Assembly (NCBI GenBank): GCA_037157565.1
Contig: JAZHRO010000003.1
Location: 41,615,001 to 41,679,000 of the forward strand
DNA length: 64,000 nt
Source: Thalassia testudinum
Taxonomy: Eukaryota > Streptophyta > Magnoliopsida > Alismatales > Hydrocharitaceae
Direction: 5' to 3'
Part shown: in pieces, positions 31,292 through 42,340 of the stretch
How the letters are laid out: every line of letters begins with the position of its first letter
Position numbering within the stretch: position 1 is the stretch's first letter
Notes under the pieces: generated by a model
Databases searched by the model: none
What the model was told of the DNA's origin: nothing
What the model saw: the letters and a program-made list of their open reading frames with translations, nothing else
Position numbers and translations under genes: made by a program

Positions 31292-33005
31292 ATGTATCCT
31301 TCCACATCCTACACTCATTTCCCATCCTACCCTTCTACCACCACTTATACCCAAGATGATTAATATCCCGACTTGACTTATAATTACCCATTCACTAGCC
31401 AGGATAACTTTGATTGGGGATACAGTATCGGACCTCGGTGTCCAGGGTCTAACCATGGACAACAAGACTATGATTACTATCCTTCCCAGATCTACAAAGA
31501 TTATATATCTCCATCCTTTAATGATCAACCTAATCATATCTATAATCAGGAAGGATATGATGATTATAACACCTACCCTCTCTAATATTCCAGTGAATAT
31601 AGGTCACCACCATTCTTTGAACAACCTAGAACGACCTACTATCATAGAGGGACCCGAGAACCTCAATATCTTGACTCCCATAGAATGAACCTAAACCCAC
31701 CCAACCATGAACCGAACCATTCGGTTCAGGTAAACTAGGTCAAAGATAGGGTGTTGGCTAACTTGAGGAATACCATCCAATCTTTAGAAGCTTAGCCAAC
31801 ACCGTGCATTGAAGCATTGGAGCCTATGGTCAAAATTTTTTCGATGAAGTTAATAGTTCTATATTGGATTAGCTCCAAGATGTTAAGGATAAGGGCTTGG
31901 GTGAGTCTCTACTTTGGAAGTTGTCAAGGTTGAGGATGAAATTTGTGGTTGCCCTAGTCAAATCTTGGGATGATTCTCAAGATGGACCCCCTTCAGGAGA
32001 GCCAATGTCTAAACTCGCTCAGGCGCCTGTTAGGGGGATACATTTTCTGAGATCGGGGATGACCAGGTTAGGCTAGAGCAACCCATTGAGGATGAATCGA
32101 TTGATTCACCCGAGATCCCCGAGCCAAGGAGAGAGGAAAAATATGTCTCTTTGAACCAGGAAATGACAATTGATTTTGAGACATATATAAATGAGAATCG
32201 TGAATTCTTTGACTCTATGGGTGAAGAATCTCTTAGTGAAGTCTCACTTAAGCGTAAGGAAGATGATTTTAGTGAGATAAACGGGCTTGAGGAATCTGAT
32301 GAACCATTTGATAGCCCAATCATTGAAGAGTATGATCACGTTGGGGCTAACTTGGACGATTCGAATCTTGATGATTCAATTAGTAGCCCTATTCCTCAAC
32401 CACACCCTAAAGAATTGAATGATGATATTTTTGAGATCACCTAACCCAAGTCAATCCTAATTTAGTCACAATTGTTCGACTTAGGTACTTTAGATGGGGT
32501 GTATAATGATTTGGAGGTCCTCGGAACATTGATTTTAGAGGGTAGAAATGTGGAAATGAAAATCTGGGAAGCTACTTCTGAGGGAAATACGATTTTAGAT
32601 ATAAGGGTTTTTGTTGACCTGAAACCACCTACCTTCTATCATGACCCTTACGATACCTTTGTTGTGCAACCTAAGCATGGAATAATTGATTATTTTTCTG
32701 AGCTGAACTTTAAGTGGACACCCAAGTTTAATGAATTAGATCAATACATTGTCTGACACTTTAGTCTTGGGTTGCACACCACCAAACTACAGGCCCGACC
32801 CCGCAAGCACAATAATCTTAGATTCTGGGTGATTTTCATCTAGAACCTAAGAACTACTCGACCCAAGGGCATGGGTCTGCCCCACAACTTGGTCCACATT
32901 AGCAGACATCTTTTGCTGGCGGGTCTGAGGATTAATCTTTTGATTTTGATTTTGACCCACACTTGTGAATTCTCTATTTCTTCCTTGTATGTATTTTATG
33001 CCTAG
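31292..33005 (+). pseudogene. Unknown ORF of family B, B1 copy (decayed)
   Basis: Colinear with the D copy (56134-54422, minus). It starts MYPSTSYTHFPSYPS, a Tyr/Ser/Thr/Pro-rich N-terminus with DYDYYPSQ and DDYNTYP motifs, then a helical KDRVLANLRNTIQSLEA block, an acidic middle (ENREFFDSMGEESLSEVSLK, then SISSPIPQPHPKELN), the LGTLDGVYNDLEV block and a C-terminal hydrophobic segment ending YVFYA. Two frame changes (near 31832 and 32040) and several stops break it. It does not resemble gag, protease, RT, integrase or any domain I know. It takes up the coding slot of the element alone. The function is unknown. Confidence 0.75.
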
Positions 33006-33563
33006 CTAAAGGCATTAAATTTAGCGTGTGTGTATACTCTCTTCTCTCTGCAGAGCTGATCGGATTTTCACGAAATTCAGGTGATATTCTATTTATTCCT
33101 CCCTTTCCATGTCTTTATTTTTACAATGAGGACATTGCATCATTTAGGCAGGGGATGGATAATTAATTTCTGAAATCATTTTGTTAACTCTGTAGAATTT
33201 CTTTTAGTTTCTTGAAAAAAATGATGAAAATTCAAAAAGGAAAAAAAAAAGGAGAAGAGAACTTAGGCATTTGGAAGTTATTAACTTTAGGAAACGATAC
33301 AATAGGACCTGAACACTTAGACTCTTCAGGTCTTCAGGCTTAATTAGCTCGGGTGTCCACTTAAATATGGACTTAGTCTTGAGTCCTCGCCAAGTAATTT
33401 TACTTTAATTTGGTGAATAAAGTGGGATGATAAGTACACGACTTATCAACCCACCCTCTGATTTGAGGGGATTGTAAATCTAAGCATCTATACATTATTT
33501 GCACTGACTCACTTTCTGGCGGTTTGTACAAAAATTGGGTAGCTAATGAACTGTCTAAGGTGG

Positions 33564-33621
33564 TATGGCTGGTAAGTTGTCAGTGGTAACAACTCATTGG
33601 CCGGTTGTCCAGAACCCAGCC
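33564..33621 (+). repeat. Structured 58-nt module, B1 copy 1
   Basis: Runs from TATGGCTGG to CCCAGCCA. The outer arms TGGCTGG and CCAGCCA pair; inside, GTTGT pairs with ACAAC. A second copy is at 33770-33827, two each in E1 (40200-40258, 40401-40458) and in D (minus, 53564-53621, 53781-53837). Confidence 0.65.
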
Positions 33622-33769
33622 ACACGACCATTCTCTTCATACTGCCTTTAGGTAAATCTTAGATCAAGGAAGCCACCTACTTAGAAAAAGAAAAAAATGG
33701 TACTAAAAAAAAAAAGAGAAAAGAAAAAAGAGAAAAAATAGAAAAATACACCACACTTCACTGCACGAG

Positions 33770-33827
33770 TATGGCTGGCAAGTTACCGTGGGTAACAACC
33801 CATTGGCAGGTTGTCCAGAGCCCAGCT
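33770..33827 (+). repeat. Structured 58-nt module, B1 copy 2
   Basis: Here the inner stem is GTTACC/GGTAAC around GTG, a different but fully paired version of the stem in copy 1. Confidence 0.65.
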
Positions 33828-34392
33828 CACAAAAATGTACAAATAATTCCCAAAACACTTAGGGAAGAAGCAGGGAAGTTGAATAAACCAGGGAGATATA
33901 CATCGGGTTTGCCCTTGTGTTGACCCCATAAAAAATTTTAAAGTTGGGAGAAAGCTACCATTTGGAAAGATAAACCTCTAGGCAGAAATCTTTAAGGTCA
34001 CCTAGGGTCGTAGAAACCCAAAGTCTATTTCAATGGTCACCTAGTGAGTCTATCACCCTTTCACAGGATGCTTAGCACTTAGAGTCCTTTTTGAATCTTG
34101 GGCGAGTCGAATAGACGTAAAAAGTTATCTCGAAACTCTCAAACTCTAAAAGTCAAAAAGAAAAAAGAAACGAAGAAAAACAAAAAAATGTATATTCCCT
34201 TTTCAAATAAGGTGAGAACTTAGGCAGTCAGCATTCTAGCAGACACCCAGGTATTGTTGAGTTTTTCATAGTTTAAGACCTTAGTCGAAATTTTCTATCA
34301 TTAATAAATGACTTAGGCCTAAGCGATCGAGTCCTAATTCTGATTTTATACAAAGCATGTAGTTTAATTTTGCTAGGGACTAGCAAAAGATA

Positions 34393-34404
34393 GGCATGGG
34401 GGTG
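34393..34404 (+). other. Polypurine tract of B1
   Basis: GGCATGGGGGTG next to the 3' LTR, preceded by the ACTAGCAAAAGATA block shared with D and A. Confidence 0.75.
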
Positions 34405-35844
34405 TGATGTAGGCATATCCATTTAGGTTAAAATGCCTATTTATGTAGGTCAGTAGGCTTAGATTTGCATTTTATATTATAAATATTGCATAGCATACAT
34501 CATTCTGCATTTAGAGTAGTTGTGTATATTTTAGGTTAATTGCAACCTTTTTGTGGTTAGGAGAGAAGGAGATTTATTTTGGAGCCTTGGATTGACGATC
34601 CGACCGTATGGATCTGATCAGAACGATGATTGGAGTTCAATGCCTCCAAAATTGCCTTGATTAGAGTCCCATTGCACCATATGCAGTCTGAGGAAGATCA
34701 ACGGCCAAGGGACTAGGTGACATAATTCAGAGCTTCAAATGACAAATCCGACTGCGTGGATGGATTCGGGTTGACGATCATAGCCCAACGGTGCAAAAAT
34801 CGACTCAATCCAACCTCTGTAGCAGCCCCTACAATGGAAAGAAGATGGACAGCCTAGATCACACCACGTGGCACAACCCAGACCGCCCATGTGCACACAC
34901 ACGCTACGGCATGTGCACAGTAGCGAGGGCGCACGCGCGTGCAGAGGCACGCATGCGCAACAATGGTAGTGCACGCGGGCGTGAACCGTGTGGAGGCACG
35001 CGAGATGGCCTCGTGGAGCGCGTGCCAGTGCAGCGGCAGTGTGGGCACGTAGGATGTCTTCAGCAGCATTCGCGGTGGATCTTCAGCGATGTTTATGACC
35101 ATCACTAATTGTCCTGTGTACGAATTTGATTCTTTCCTCCACTAAAAATGATCCCTACCCTTCCCATTTTTCTTCATCTCTTCTTTTCTTCGTCTCACCA
35201 CCTCTAAGGCTCTAGAGAGAGCTTGTCCCAAACCTGGGATGTTCCACTATAGTAGAAAACAAATATTTGTTCCCGCCTCTCTTCTCCCTTCGTGAAGCAT
35301 CCCGTGGTTGTCTTCTCACCTCCCTTCGGGAAGAAGATCCTCCCGCGATGCTGTCCTACCCCACCCTTCGTCCTCTGGCTTCACCTTCGTTCGTCCCTCT
35401 CCTCACCACCTTCCTCCAGGCGACGTCAGAGTGAGTCATCCTCCAAGCGACCATTGAGGGGGATTTCTCTCACCTATCTCTATCTTTATTACTTTCATTG
35501 TATAGATTTCCTGCTTTCCTAGTTGTAACAAACATTTGTTTCAAAATATATGACTATTTTTCTCTCTCTCTCATATTTTGCAAGTAGATTAGCTAGATAA
35601 AATTTCATCGACCTGATCTCTTGCCTTATTAAAAATACCAAAAAAATTATAAAAGACAAAAATGACAAAAAAAGGTGAAATGCGTATCTTTCAAAACCAA
35701 ACGTTCTCTCTGTGTTTGACCTGGGACTCACTTTTCAAGTTTTGGTTATAAATTTTATTTGATAGATAGATTTTCTCACTAATCGAACTACGATGATGGG
35801 TTTTCCAAATCCAATCGTACTCGCATGCGAATCTGCGACCATCA
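34405..35844 (+). repeat. B1 3' LTR
   Basis: 1440 bp, TGATGTAGGC start, GACCATCA end, then the GAACC duplication. Clearly more diverged from its partner than the LTRs of element A, which fits B1 being the older of the two. Confidence 0.9.
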
Positions 35845-35849
35845 GAACC

Positions 35850-38800
35850 CAAGGATCAGGAGCCTGAACCAATTCAAACCTAAATACCATAACCTGAAGC
35901 CTTGGAGAAAATAAAGAAAAAGAAAAATGTGGCTGACAATGAGGAGTTGTTAGAGATTTTTAAGCAAGCACATATCAATATACCTCTCCTTGAAGCAATC
36001 AAACTTATTCCGGCTTATGCTAAATTTTTGAAGGATGTCTGTACACCTAAGCATAAGCCAAGAACCCAAGCACCTAGTAAGGTAATGCTTTTGGAACAAG
36101 CTAGTTCAGTGATATTGAGCAGCTTACCTCCTAAAAGAACTGACCTGGGAGCGCCTTCGATATCTTGCAATATTGGTGACATGACATTTGATAGAGCGAT
36201 CTTGGACTTAGGTGCCTCAATTAGCTTAATCCCAACTACCGTTTATCACTAGTTCAGATTTGGGGAGTTAAAACCCACACCTGTGACTATCCAACTGGCC
36301 AACCGATCCGTGAAAACCATAAAAGGGGTAGTCGGGGATGTAATTGTTTGGGTTAAGGACTTCTACTTCCTAGTTGACTTTTAGTCCTTGACATGGACAT
36401 CCCTGAATAATTATAGAACACGCCCATCATCCTAGGCAGACCCTTTTTGGCTACGACCAAGGCTAATATTGACTGCGACACGGGATGTATGGAAAATGCC
36501 TTCACAGATAGGAAGATTCAATTGGATATCTTAAAGGCAACAAAGTCATTTGATTGTGGTTGGGTAGAGGAATGTGATCCCGTGGAAAACCTAGTTGAAG
36601 AATGCCTTATTATAAGCTCTTTAGAAGACCATCTGATTCAACTAGTTATTGACCACCCTAACCCACCCCAATCTTTGGAGGTTGAAATCTGCAGAACTGA
36701 TTACCACCGGCAACCTCCATTAGAGGAGATTGATGTTAATCAACTTCTACCCTTCCCTTACCTATCAAATATTGTCCTACCTACACCTCAATTGAAACCT
36801 TTGCCCAACAACCTTAAGTACGTCTTCCTAGGACCTGATCAGACTTTCCCTGTGATTATCAATGCACACCTAACCAGGGCCAAGAACTTAGGTTGACTAC
36901 TACCCTTTCTGAACATCGGGAAACTATTGGGTGAATAATTTCTGATTTAACAGGAATTAGTCCTACTTATTGCACTTACAAGATTTATTTGGAAGTTGGG
37001 GCTCGAACTACTTTCCAGATGCAAAGGCGATTGAACCCAAATATGCGAGAGGTCGATAAAAAAGAAATCATCAAGTGGCTTAATGCGGAAATCATCTACC
37101 CAATTTCCGATAGCCCCTGGGTTTGCCCTACTCAAGTGGTACCAAAGAAGGCTAGGCTCTCTGTGGTCACAAATGACTAGGGCGAATCCATCCCCACCTG
37201 CACCACCATCGCGTGGCGGGTGTGCATTGACTATTAGAAGCTTAATGAGGCCACTAAAAGGGGCCATTTTCCCCTGCCATTCATATATCAAATTCTCGAA
37301 CGATTGGTGGGGAGGAAATATTTCTGCTTCTTGGATAGATATTCAGGATATAATTAGGTTGCTATTGCATTAGAGGACCAAGAGAAGACCACATTCATTT
37401 TCCCATATGGCACGTTTGCATTTCATTGTATGCCATTCGGGTTATGCAACACACCCACTACCTTTCAGCGTTGCATGTTAGCCTTCTTCTCGAAGATGGT
37501 GGGTGAATATTTAGAGGTATTTATGGATGATTTCTCTATTTTTGGAGACTCATTCGACCACTACCTTAGTAACCTAGAGAAAATCCTGAAACAATGTATC
37601 GAGGTCAACCTAGTTTTAAATTGGGAAAGGAGCCATTTTATGGTTTAGGAAGGGATTGTCCTCGGTCACATCATCTCGCATAGGGGCATAGAAGTTGACC
37701 GAGATAAGGTTGATTTAATTTCCAAACTTCCACCTCCTAGCTCGGTTAAGCAAATCAGATCGTTCGCAGGACATGTTGGCTTCTATAGAAGGTTCATAAA
37801 GGATTTTTCCAAACTTTCCAAATCCTTGACTGACCTTCTAGCCAAGGATGTTCTCTTTGACATGACACCTAATTGCATTAAGGCATACACCACCCTTACG
37901 GATACAGTCTCGGCTGCACCTATTTTACAACCCCCAGACTGGTCTCAGGACTTTGGGATAATGTATGATGCATCAGATTTTGATGTTGGAGCAATCCTAA
38001 GAGAAAGATGAGAGAAAAAACTCATGGTTTTCTACTATGCTGGCAAAACCCTAGATGAGGCTCAACGGAATTACACTGTCACGGAAAAAGAATTGCTCGC
38101 CGTAGTTTTTGGATTAGAAAAGTTCATATCATACCTTTTAGGATCTCATGAAACTATTTACATTGACCACTCGGCTATCCGGCATTTGTTAGACAAAAAG
38201 GATGCTAAACCCAGGCTAATCAGATGGATCCTACTCTTGCAGCAGTTTCACCTGGAAATACGTGACAAAGTCGAATCCAAAAATGTTGTAGCCGACCACT
38301 TATCCAGAGTTCAATCAGAACACATTGGACCCTCATTGCCCTTAACGGACACATTTCCTGATGAACAACTTCTATCCATGCATGGAAAGAGTCTACCCTG
38401 ATATGCAGACTTAGTCAATTATTTGGTGGTAGAGCAGACTCCGCACGGCTGGTCTATACAGTAGCAGGCTAAGTTCTTGGCTGAGGCCAAGCATTATTTT
38501 TCGGATGATCCTATGCTGTTTAGACTTTATTCTAACCAAATCATTAGGAGGTGTATTCCTGAAGAGGAAGTTCAAAGTGTGCTATCCTTCTGTCATGACC
38601 AAGCCTGTGGTGGTCACTTCTCTGGGAAGTAGCTGGTTGCAAATGTTTTGCAGTCTGATTTTTATTGGCCATCACTTTTCAAGGATGCACATAACTTTGC
38701 AAAAACTTGCACTAGATGCCAGACCTTAGGGACATCGAAATTTTGATCATCTAAATTTTTGATATCTGGGGCATCAATTTTACGAGTCCTTTACCACCAT

Positions 38801-39644
38801 CAAATGGTTTCGAGTATATACTAGTCTCAGTGGACTATGTCTCGTAATGGATCGAAGCCGTACCTACCCAAAAAAGTGACCATAAGGCTATCATGGACTT
38901 TGTTAAGAAAAGTATCTTTTCCCGATTTTGTATACCTAAAGCCATGATCAGCGATGGTCGGAGTCACCTCATTAATGCCCAATTTCTTGCCTTAAGAAAT
39001 ACAGAGTCACTCACCGCATTGCCACCTTGTATCACCCGCAAATGAATGGGTGAACTGAGGTCTTAAATAGGCAGATTAAGAATATTCTACAAAAGACCGT
39101 GAGACCTGATCGGAAGATTGGTCCACACGATTGGATGTTGCCCTTTGGGCATACAGAACCACTTTTAAGACCCCGATAGGCATGTCACCATATTGATTGG
39201 TCTTTGGCAAAGCTTGCCACCTTTTGGTTGAGTTATAGCACCAGGCATACTGGGCTGTTAAGCAGTGCAACATGGATTCCCAGATGGTTGGAACTCAAAG
39301 GAAGCTCCAACTCTCTGAGCTCGAGGAATTACGTCAGGATGCTTACGAGAACAATTGACTTTATAAGGAGAAGATGAAAGCCATCCATGACAAGCACATT
39401 AATAGGAAAACCTTCGAGCTGAGTTAGCAAGTCTGGTTGCTCGATGCAAGACTTAAGCCTTTTCCTGAGAAACTGAGATCTAAGTGGATGGGATCATATC
39501 AAGTGGTCAGACCTTATCCCAACAGGGCTGTAGAAATTGCTAATCCCAAGACTGGGCAAACCTTTACTGTTAATGGCCAAAGATTGAAACACTTTCTTAT
39601 ATAGATTCCCCCAAAGGAAGTTGTAAGCCTCATTGATGGTTGAA
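35850..39644 (+). pseudogene. E1 pol: protease, RT, RNase H, integrase (decayed)
   Basis: Resumes the gag-pol frame cut by B1. Protease AILDLGASISLIP (36198-36236), RT with PFGLCNTPTTFQRCM, FMDDFSIFG (37520 onward) and VGFYRRFIKDFSK, RNase H YDASDFDVGAIL and [17 protein letters not shown], integrase [20 protein letters not shown] (the first catalytic D changed to N), AMISDG and the C-terminal block to 39644. At least eight stops and several shifts break it. Many stops are TAG where E2 or A still has CAG (36250, 37235, 37646). Athila lineage, same group as A but a distinct family. Confidence 0.85.
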
Positions 39645-40199
39645 CTAGAACTTCGCCCAGTTGGAGTCAATAAACTCAATGCTTCCTGGGAGGCAACCCA
39701 GAGGTTTCAAGCTAACCGAATACATGATTACAACTCAGGTGATTCCTTTCTTTGCCATGTTGCATACATTTAAATTCCAATGAGGACATTGTCTAAGATA
39801 GGCATGGGGGGAGGTAATTCTCATGATTTGAGTGCAAAAAATTGTTAGATTGAATTATTTTTTTTCTTTTTATTTAAAAAAATTAGGAAAAGAAAACTTA
39901 GGTATTAGGAGCTTGTCAACTTTAGGAAATGATACGTTAGGGACCTAAACGTGTAGACTCTTCAGGTCTTCGGACTTAATTCGTCTGGGTGTTCACTAAA
40001 ATGTGGACTTGGTCTCGAGTCCTCATCACCAGAATTCATATTAATCTAGTCAATAAAGTAGGGTGATAAGTATACAACTTATCAACCTACCCTCTGATTT
40101 GAGGAGATTTTTAATCTAAGCATCTACACACATTTTGCACTAACTGACTCATTGGTGGTTCTAACAAAAATTGGGTAGCTAATGAACCTTCTAGGGTTG

Positions 40200-40258
40200 T
40201 ATGGCTGGCAAGTTGTCATGGGTAACAACTCATTGGCAGGTTGTCCAGAGCCCAGCCA
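40200..40258 (+). repeat. Structured 58-nt module, E1 copy 1
   Basis: TATGGCTGGCAAGTTGTC...CCCAGCCA, outer stem TGGCTGG/CCAGCCA and inner GTTGT/ACAAC. Closest to the B1 and D copies. Confidence 0.65.
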
Positions 40259-40400
40259 CAGGACCATTCTCTTTCACTATTGCCTTTCAATAAATCTTAG
40301 ATCAGGAAAGCCACCTACTTAAAAAAAAAGGAAAAAAAAGAAATAGGAAAATAAAAAAGGAGAAAAGAGAAAAGAAATAAGCCACTCTTCACCACACGAG

Positions 40401-40458
40401 TATGTCTGGTAAGTTGTCATGGGTAACAACCCATTGGCAGGTTGTCCAAATCCTAGCT
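40401..40458 (+). repeat. Structured 58-nt module, E1 copy 2
   Basis: Second copy, with the outer stem weakened (TATGTCTGG...CCTAGCT) but the inner GTTGT/ACAAC kept. Confidence 0.6.
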
Positions 40459-41003
40459 CATAAAATGAATAAGAATTCCAAAACACTTAAGGAAGAAGCG
40501 GGGAAGTAGCATAATCTAGGGAGATATACACTGGGTTTGCCCTTGTGTTGACCCCACAAAAATAAAAAGTAGGGAGAAAGCTACCGGTTAGATAGATACA
40601 CCTTTAAGCAACATTTTTTCTTTCAGGTCAACTAGGGGCGTAGAAATCCAAATTCCATTTTAATTGCCATTGAGTGAGTCTATCACTTTCACAATAAGAT
40701 TCTTAGTACTAGGAATCCTTTTTGAGTCTTGGGTGGATTGGGTAGCCGTAAAAGGTTACCCCAAAATCCTCAACACCAAAAATAAAAAAAAAAATTATGT
40801 ATTTGCTTCTATATAGAATAATGCGAGAACTCGGGCGGTTGGCATTTTGGTAGGCAACCCAGGCACTGTTGAGTCTCTGCAAGTTAGGTTCTTGGTAGAA
40901 ATTTCCTCCTATTGACAAGCAACTTCTACCTAAGTAATCAATTCCTAGTTTTATTTTGTAAATAGCATTTAGGATAAGCCTTGTTAGGGACTAGAAATGG
41001 GTA

Positions 41004-41015
41004 GGCATGGGGGTA
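41004..41015 (+). other. Polypurine tract of E1
   Basis: GGCATGGGGGTA directly before the LTR at 41016, identical to the tract of element A. Confidence 0.75.
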
Positions 41016-42317
41016 TGATGATCTACAATTATCAGTGTTAATATTATCAATAACAATCAATTTCGAGGGTACTTGTGCAATAATGACATATTATAATGGG
41101 CTTGGGAGCATTGCAAGCATATTGCGTGATCTTTACGTTTAAGCTACTTAAAATGATTGTTTAACAACCTTGTGTACAAGTCCATATTGAAACAGGTCTC
41201 AGATGAGCAATTGAACTGCACGGAAAGATCCAGATCGATGAACGGAGTCTAACGATCTGAAAATCACCTTGATCCAACCTCCGTAGCTCCCACAACAAGC
41301 CTGAGAAGTTTTGATCGTTGATCTACTGATCAACAGCCTAAATTCCACTACGTGTCACCATCCACGTGCCTCAGCACCTCTCTTTCTCTCTCCGACGCTT
41401 CATCAAGCATTGTAACATCCAACAATTAAGGAGCTATGGGCACACTCACAAAAGTGGATCGAGTTGTGGCCTTGGCACAATAGTTGCACCTCCATTTGGC
41501 ATCCACTAGATGCAGGTTCAAGCCTCCCCTCCCCTCAATTTTGCAATTGAGGCGCGGCAAGGAGTAGCAGCAGTAGCATGCGCGTGGAAGGAGCGTGACC
41601 AAGTAGATCACGTGCCAGCGCATGCGTGTGTGACATGCCGCACGAGGCGCGTGCGGGCTTGCAGTGGACATGTTGAAGGCAGCGGGTGTGGGTGCGGGGG
41701 CTATGGCGACGCTTGTGGCAAGTCTATAGCGACATTTTGAATGTTGCTATTGACCCGGTGACGAATTTGAGCCCTTTCCTCAACTATAAAAGGGAACCTA
41801 CCCCTCCCATTTGCACCCATCTTCTACCCACGAGTTCCCACAACTTTTTAGAGCAGAAAGCAAGTCCCTGGTGTTGTTGAGCCACCGATGGAAGCCCCTC
41901 CACCGCCATGGCTGTCTCGCCTCTCCACTTAGCTAGTTTTCAATTTATTATTTGTGTTGATTAAGCTTTCATATACCATTGTAGTTGTAGAAAGGAATGA
42001 TTCATGTAATATATTCTCTATTTTCTTATCATGCTTTTTGTCTCTTTTGTAGTTAGATAGTGTTGCATCATCATAATGATTCTCTAACCCTATTCTCTCT
42101 CTTTCTCTCTCTCTATCTCTCGCTTCCTCTTTCTCTTTCTTAAATTGGTTTGCAAGCGAACAAGCGACATTTTTGTGACATGAGGTGACTAAGTGATCCA
42201 ATTTTATTTCTGCTTGTGTTTGACACTTGGACTCACTTCCATTTCTTCTTATTAAAATTGATGTGGTAAAACACGCTACAACGAATGATTTTTACGCAAA
42301 TGCGTCTGCGACGGTCA
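41016..42317 (+). repeat. Middle E LTR (3' LTR of E1 and 5' LTR of E2)
   Basis: 1302 bp, TGATGATCTAC start, GACGGTCA end. It is preceded by a polypurine tract and followed by a primer site, so the same LTR serves two internal regions. TATA at 41785-41791, inverted repeat 41726-41750, CGTTGATC...GATCAAC repeat at 41316-41334 and a CT microsatellite near 42092-42140. Confidence 0.85.
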
Positions 42318-42322
42318 GTTTT

Positions 42323-42340
42323 TGGCACAATTGCCTGGGA
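42323..42340 (+). other. Primer binding site of E2
   Basis: TGGCACAATTGCCTGGGA, 14 of 18 matches to the tRNA-Asp-type site of element A, 5 bases after the LTR. Confidence 0.65.

Larger units (their letters stand above)
33006..34392 (+). other. B1 3' non-coding region
   Basis: Starts with a GCTAAA...TTTAGC hairpin next to the stop, then CAATGAGGACATTG (33124-33137) with a decayed polypurine-like GGCAGGGGATGGA (33147-33159), A/G-rich belts and two copies of the structured TATGGCTGG module. This order is the same in D and E1. Confidence 0.65.
15157..35844 (+). mobile_element. Element B1: non-autonomous LTR retrotransposon with an unknown ORF, hosting element A
   Basis: Flanked by a perfect GAACC duplication (15152-15156 and 35845-35849) in the gag-pol linker of E1. 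The 5' LTR is split by element A into 15157-15279 and 28746-30076 (1454 bp in total); the 3' LTR is 34405-35844 (1440 bp). Inside are a primer site (30080-30097), a 1.2-kb leader, one decayed long reading frame (31292-33005) and a 1.4-kb 3' region with two structured repeats and a polypurine tract (34393-34404). No gag, protease, RT, RNase H or integrase is present, so it must depend on another element. Element D (51524-58923) is a second copy of the same family. Confidence 0.9.
39645..41003 (+). other. E1 3' non-coding region
   Basis: Contains the CTGGG-AGGCAA-CCCAG hairpin (39686-39701), CAATGAGGACATTG (39778-39791), a polypurine-like GGCATGGGGGGAGGTA (39801-39816), purine-rich belts and two structured modules. 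No reading frame. Confidence 0.65.
13578..42317 (+). mobile_element. Element E1: defective Athila-lineage Ty3/gypsy element, interrupted by B1 and A
   Basis: The two ends are related LTRs (13578-14468 and 41016-42317) sharing the ACAATTATCAGTG start block, the promoter inverted repeat and the TATA block. Between them lie a short leader remnant, the C-terminal gag linker (14586-15156), the insertion B1 (15157-35844) and then decayed protease-RT-RNase H-integrase (35850-39644), a 3' region and a polypurine tract (41004-41015). E1 lacks the 3' third of its 5' LTR, the primer site and most of gag because of deletions near 14469 and 14585. Its 3' LTR also serves as the 5' LTR of E2. Confidence 0.85.

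Noticed and set aside
31736..31738. A stop shared by B1 and D in the unknown ORF, suggesting a conserved readthrough site
   Set aside because: On careful alignment the TAG of B1 matches a CAA of D and the TAG of D (55697-55699) matches a CAG of B1, so they are separate mutations.
41510..41740. 76-codon frame in the middle E LTR
   Set aside because: Overlaps the U3 promoter region of an LTR, is not kept in the other LTR and has no domain.
42092..42140. CT-rich run near the end of the middle E LTR, and the AG run at 24-42
   Set aside because: Ordinary microsatellites; no sign of function.
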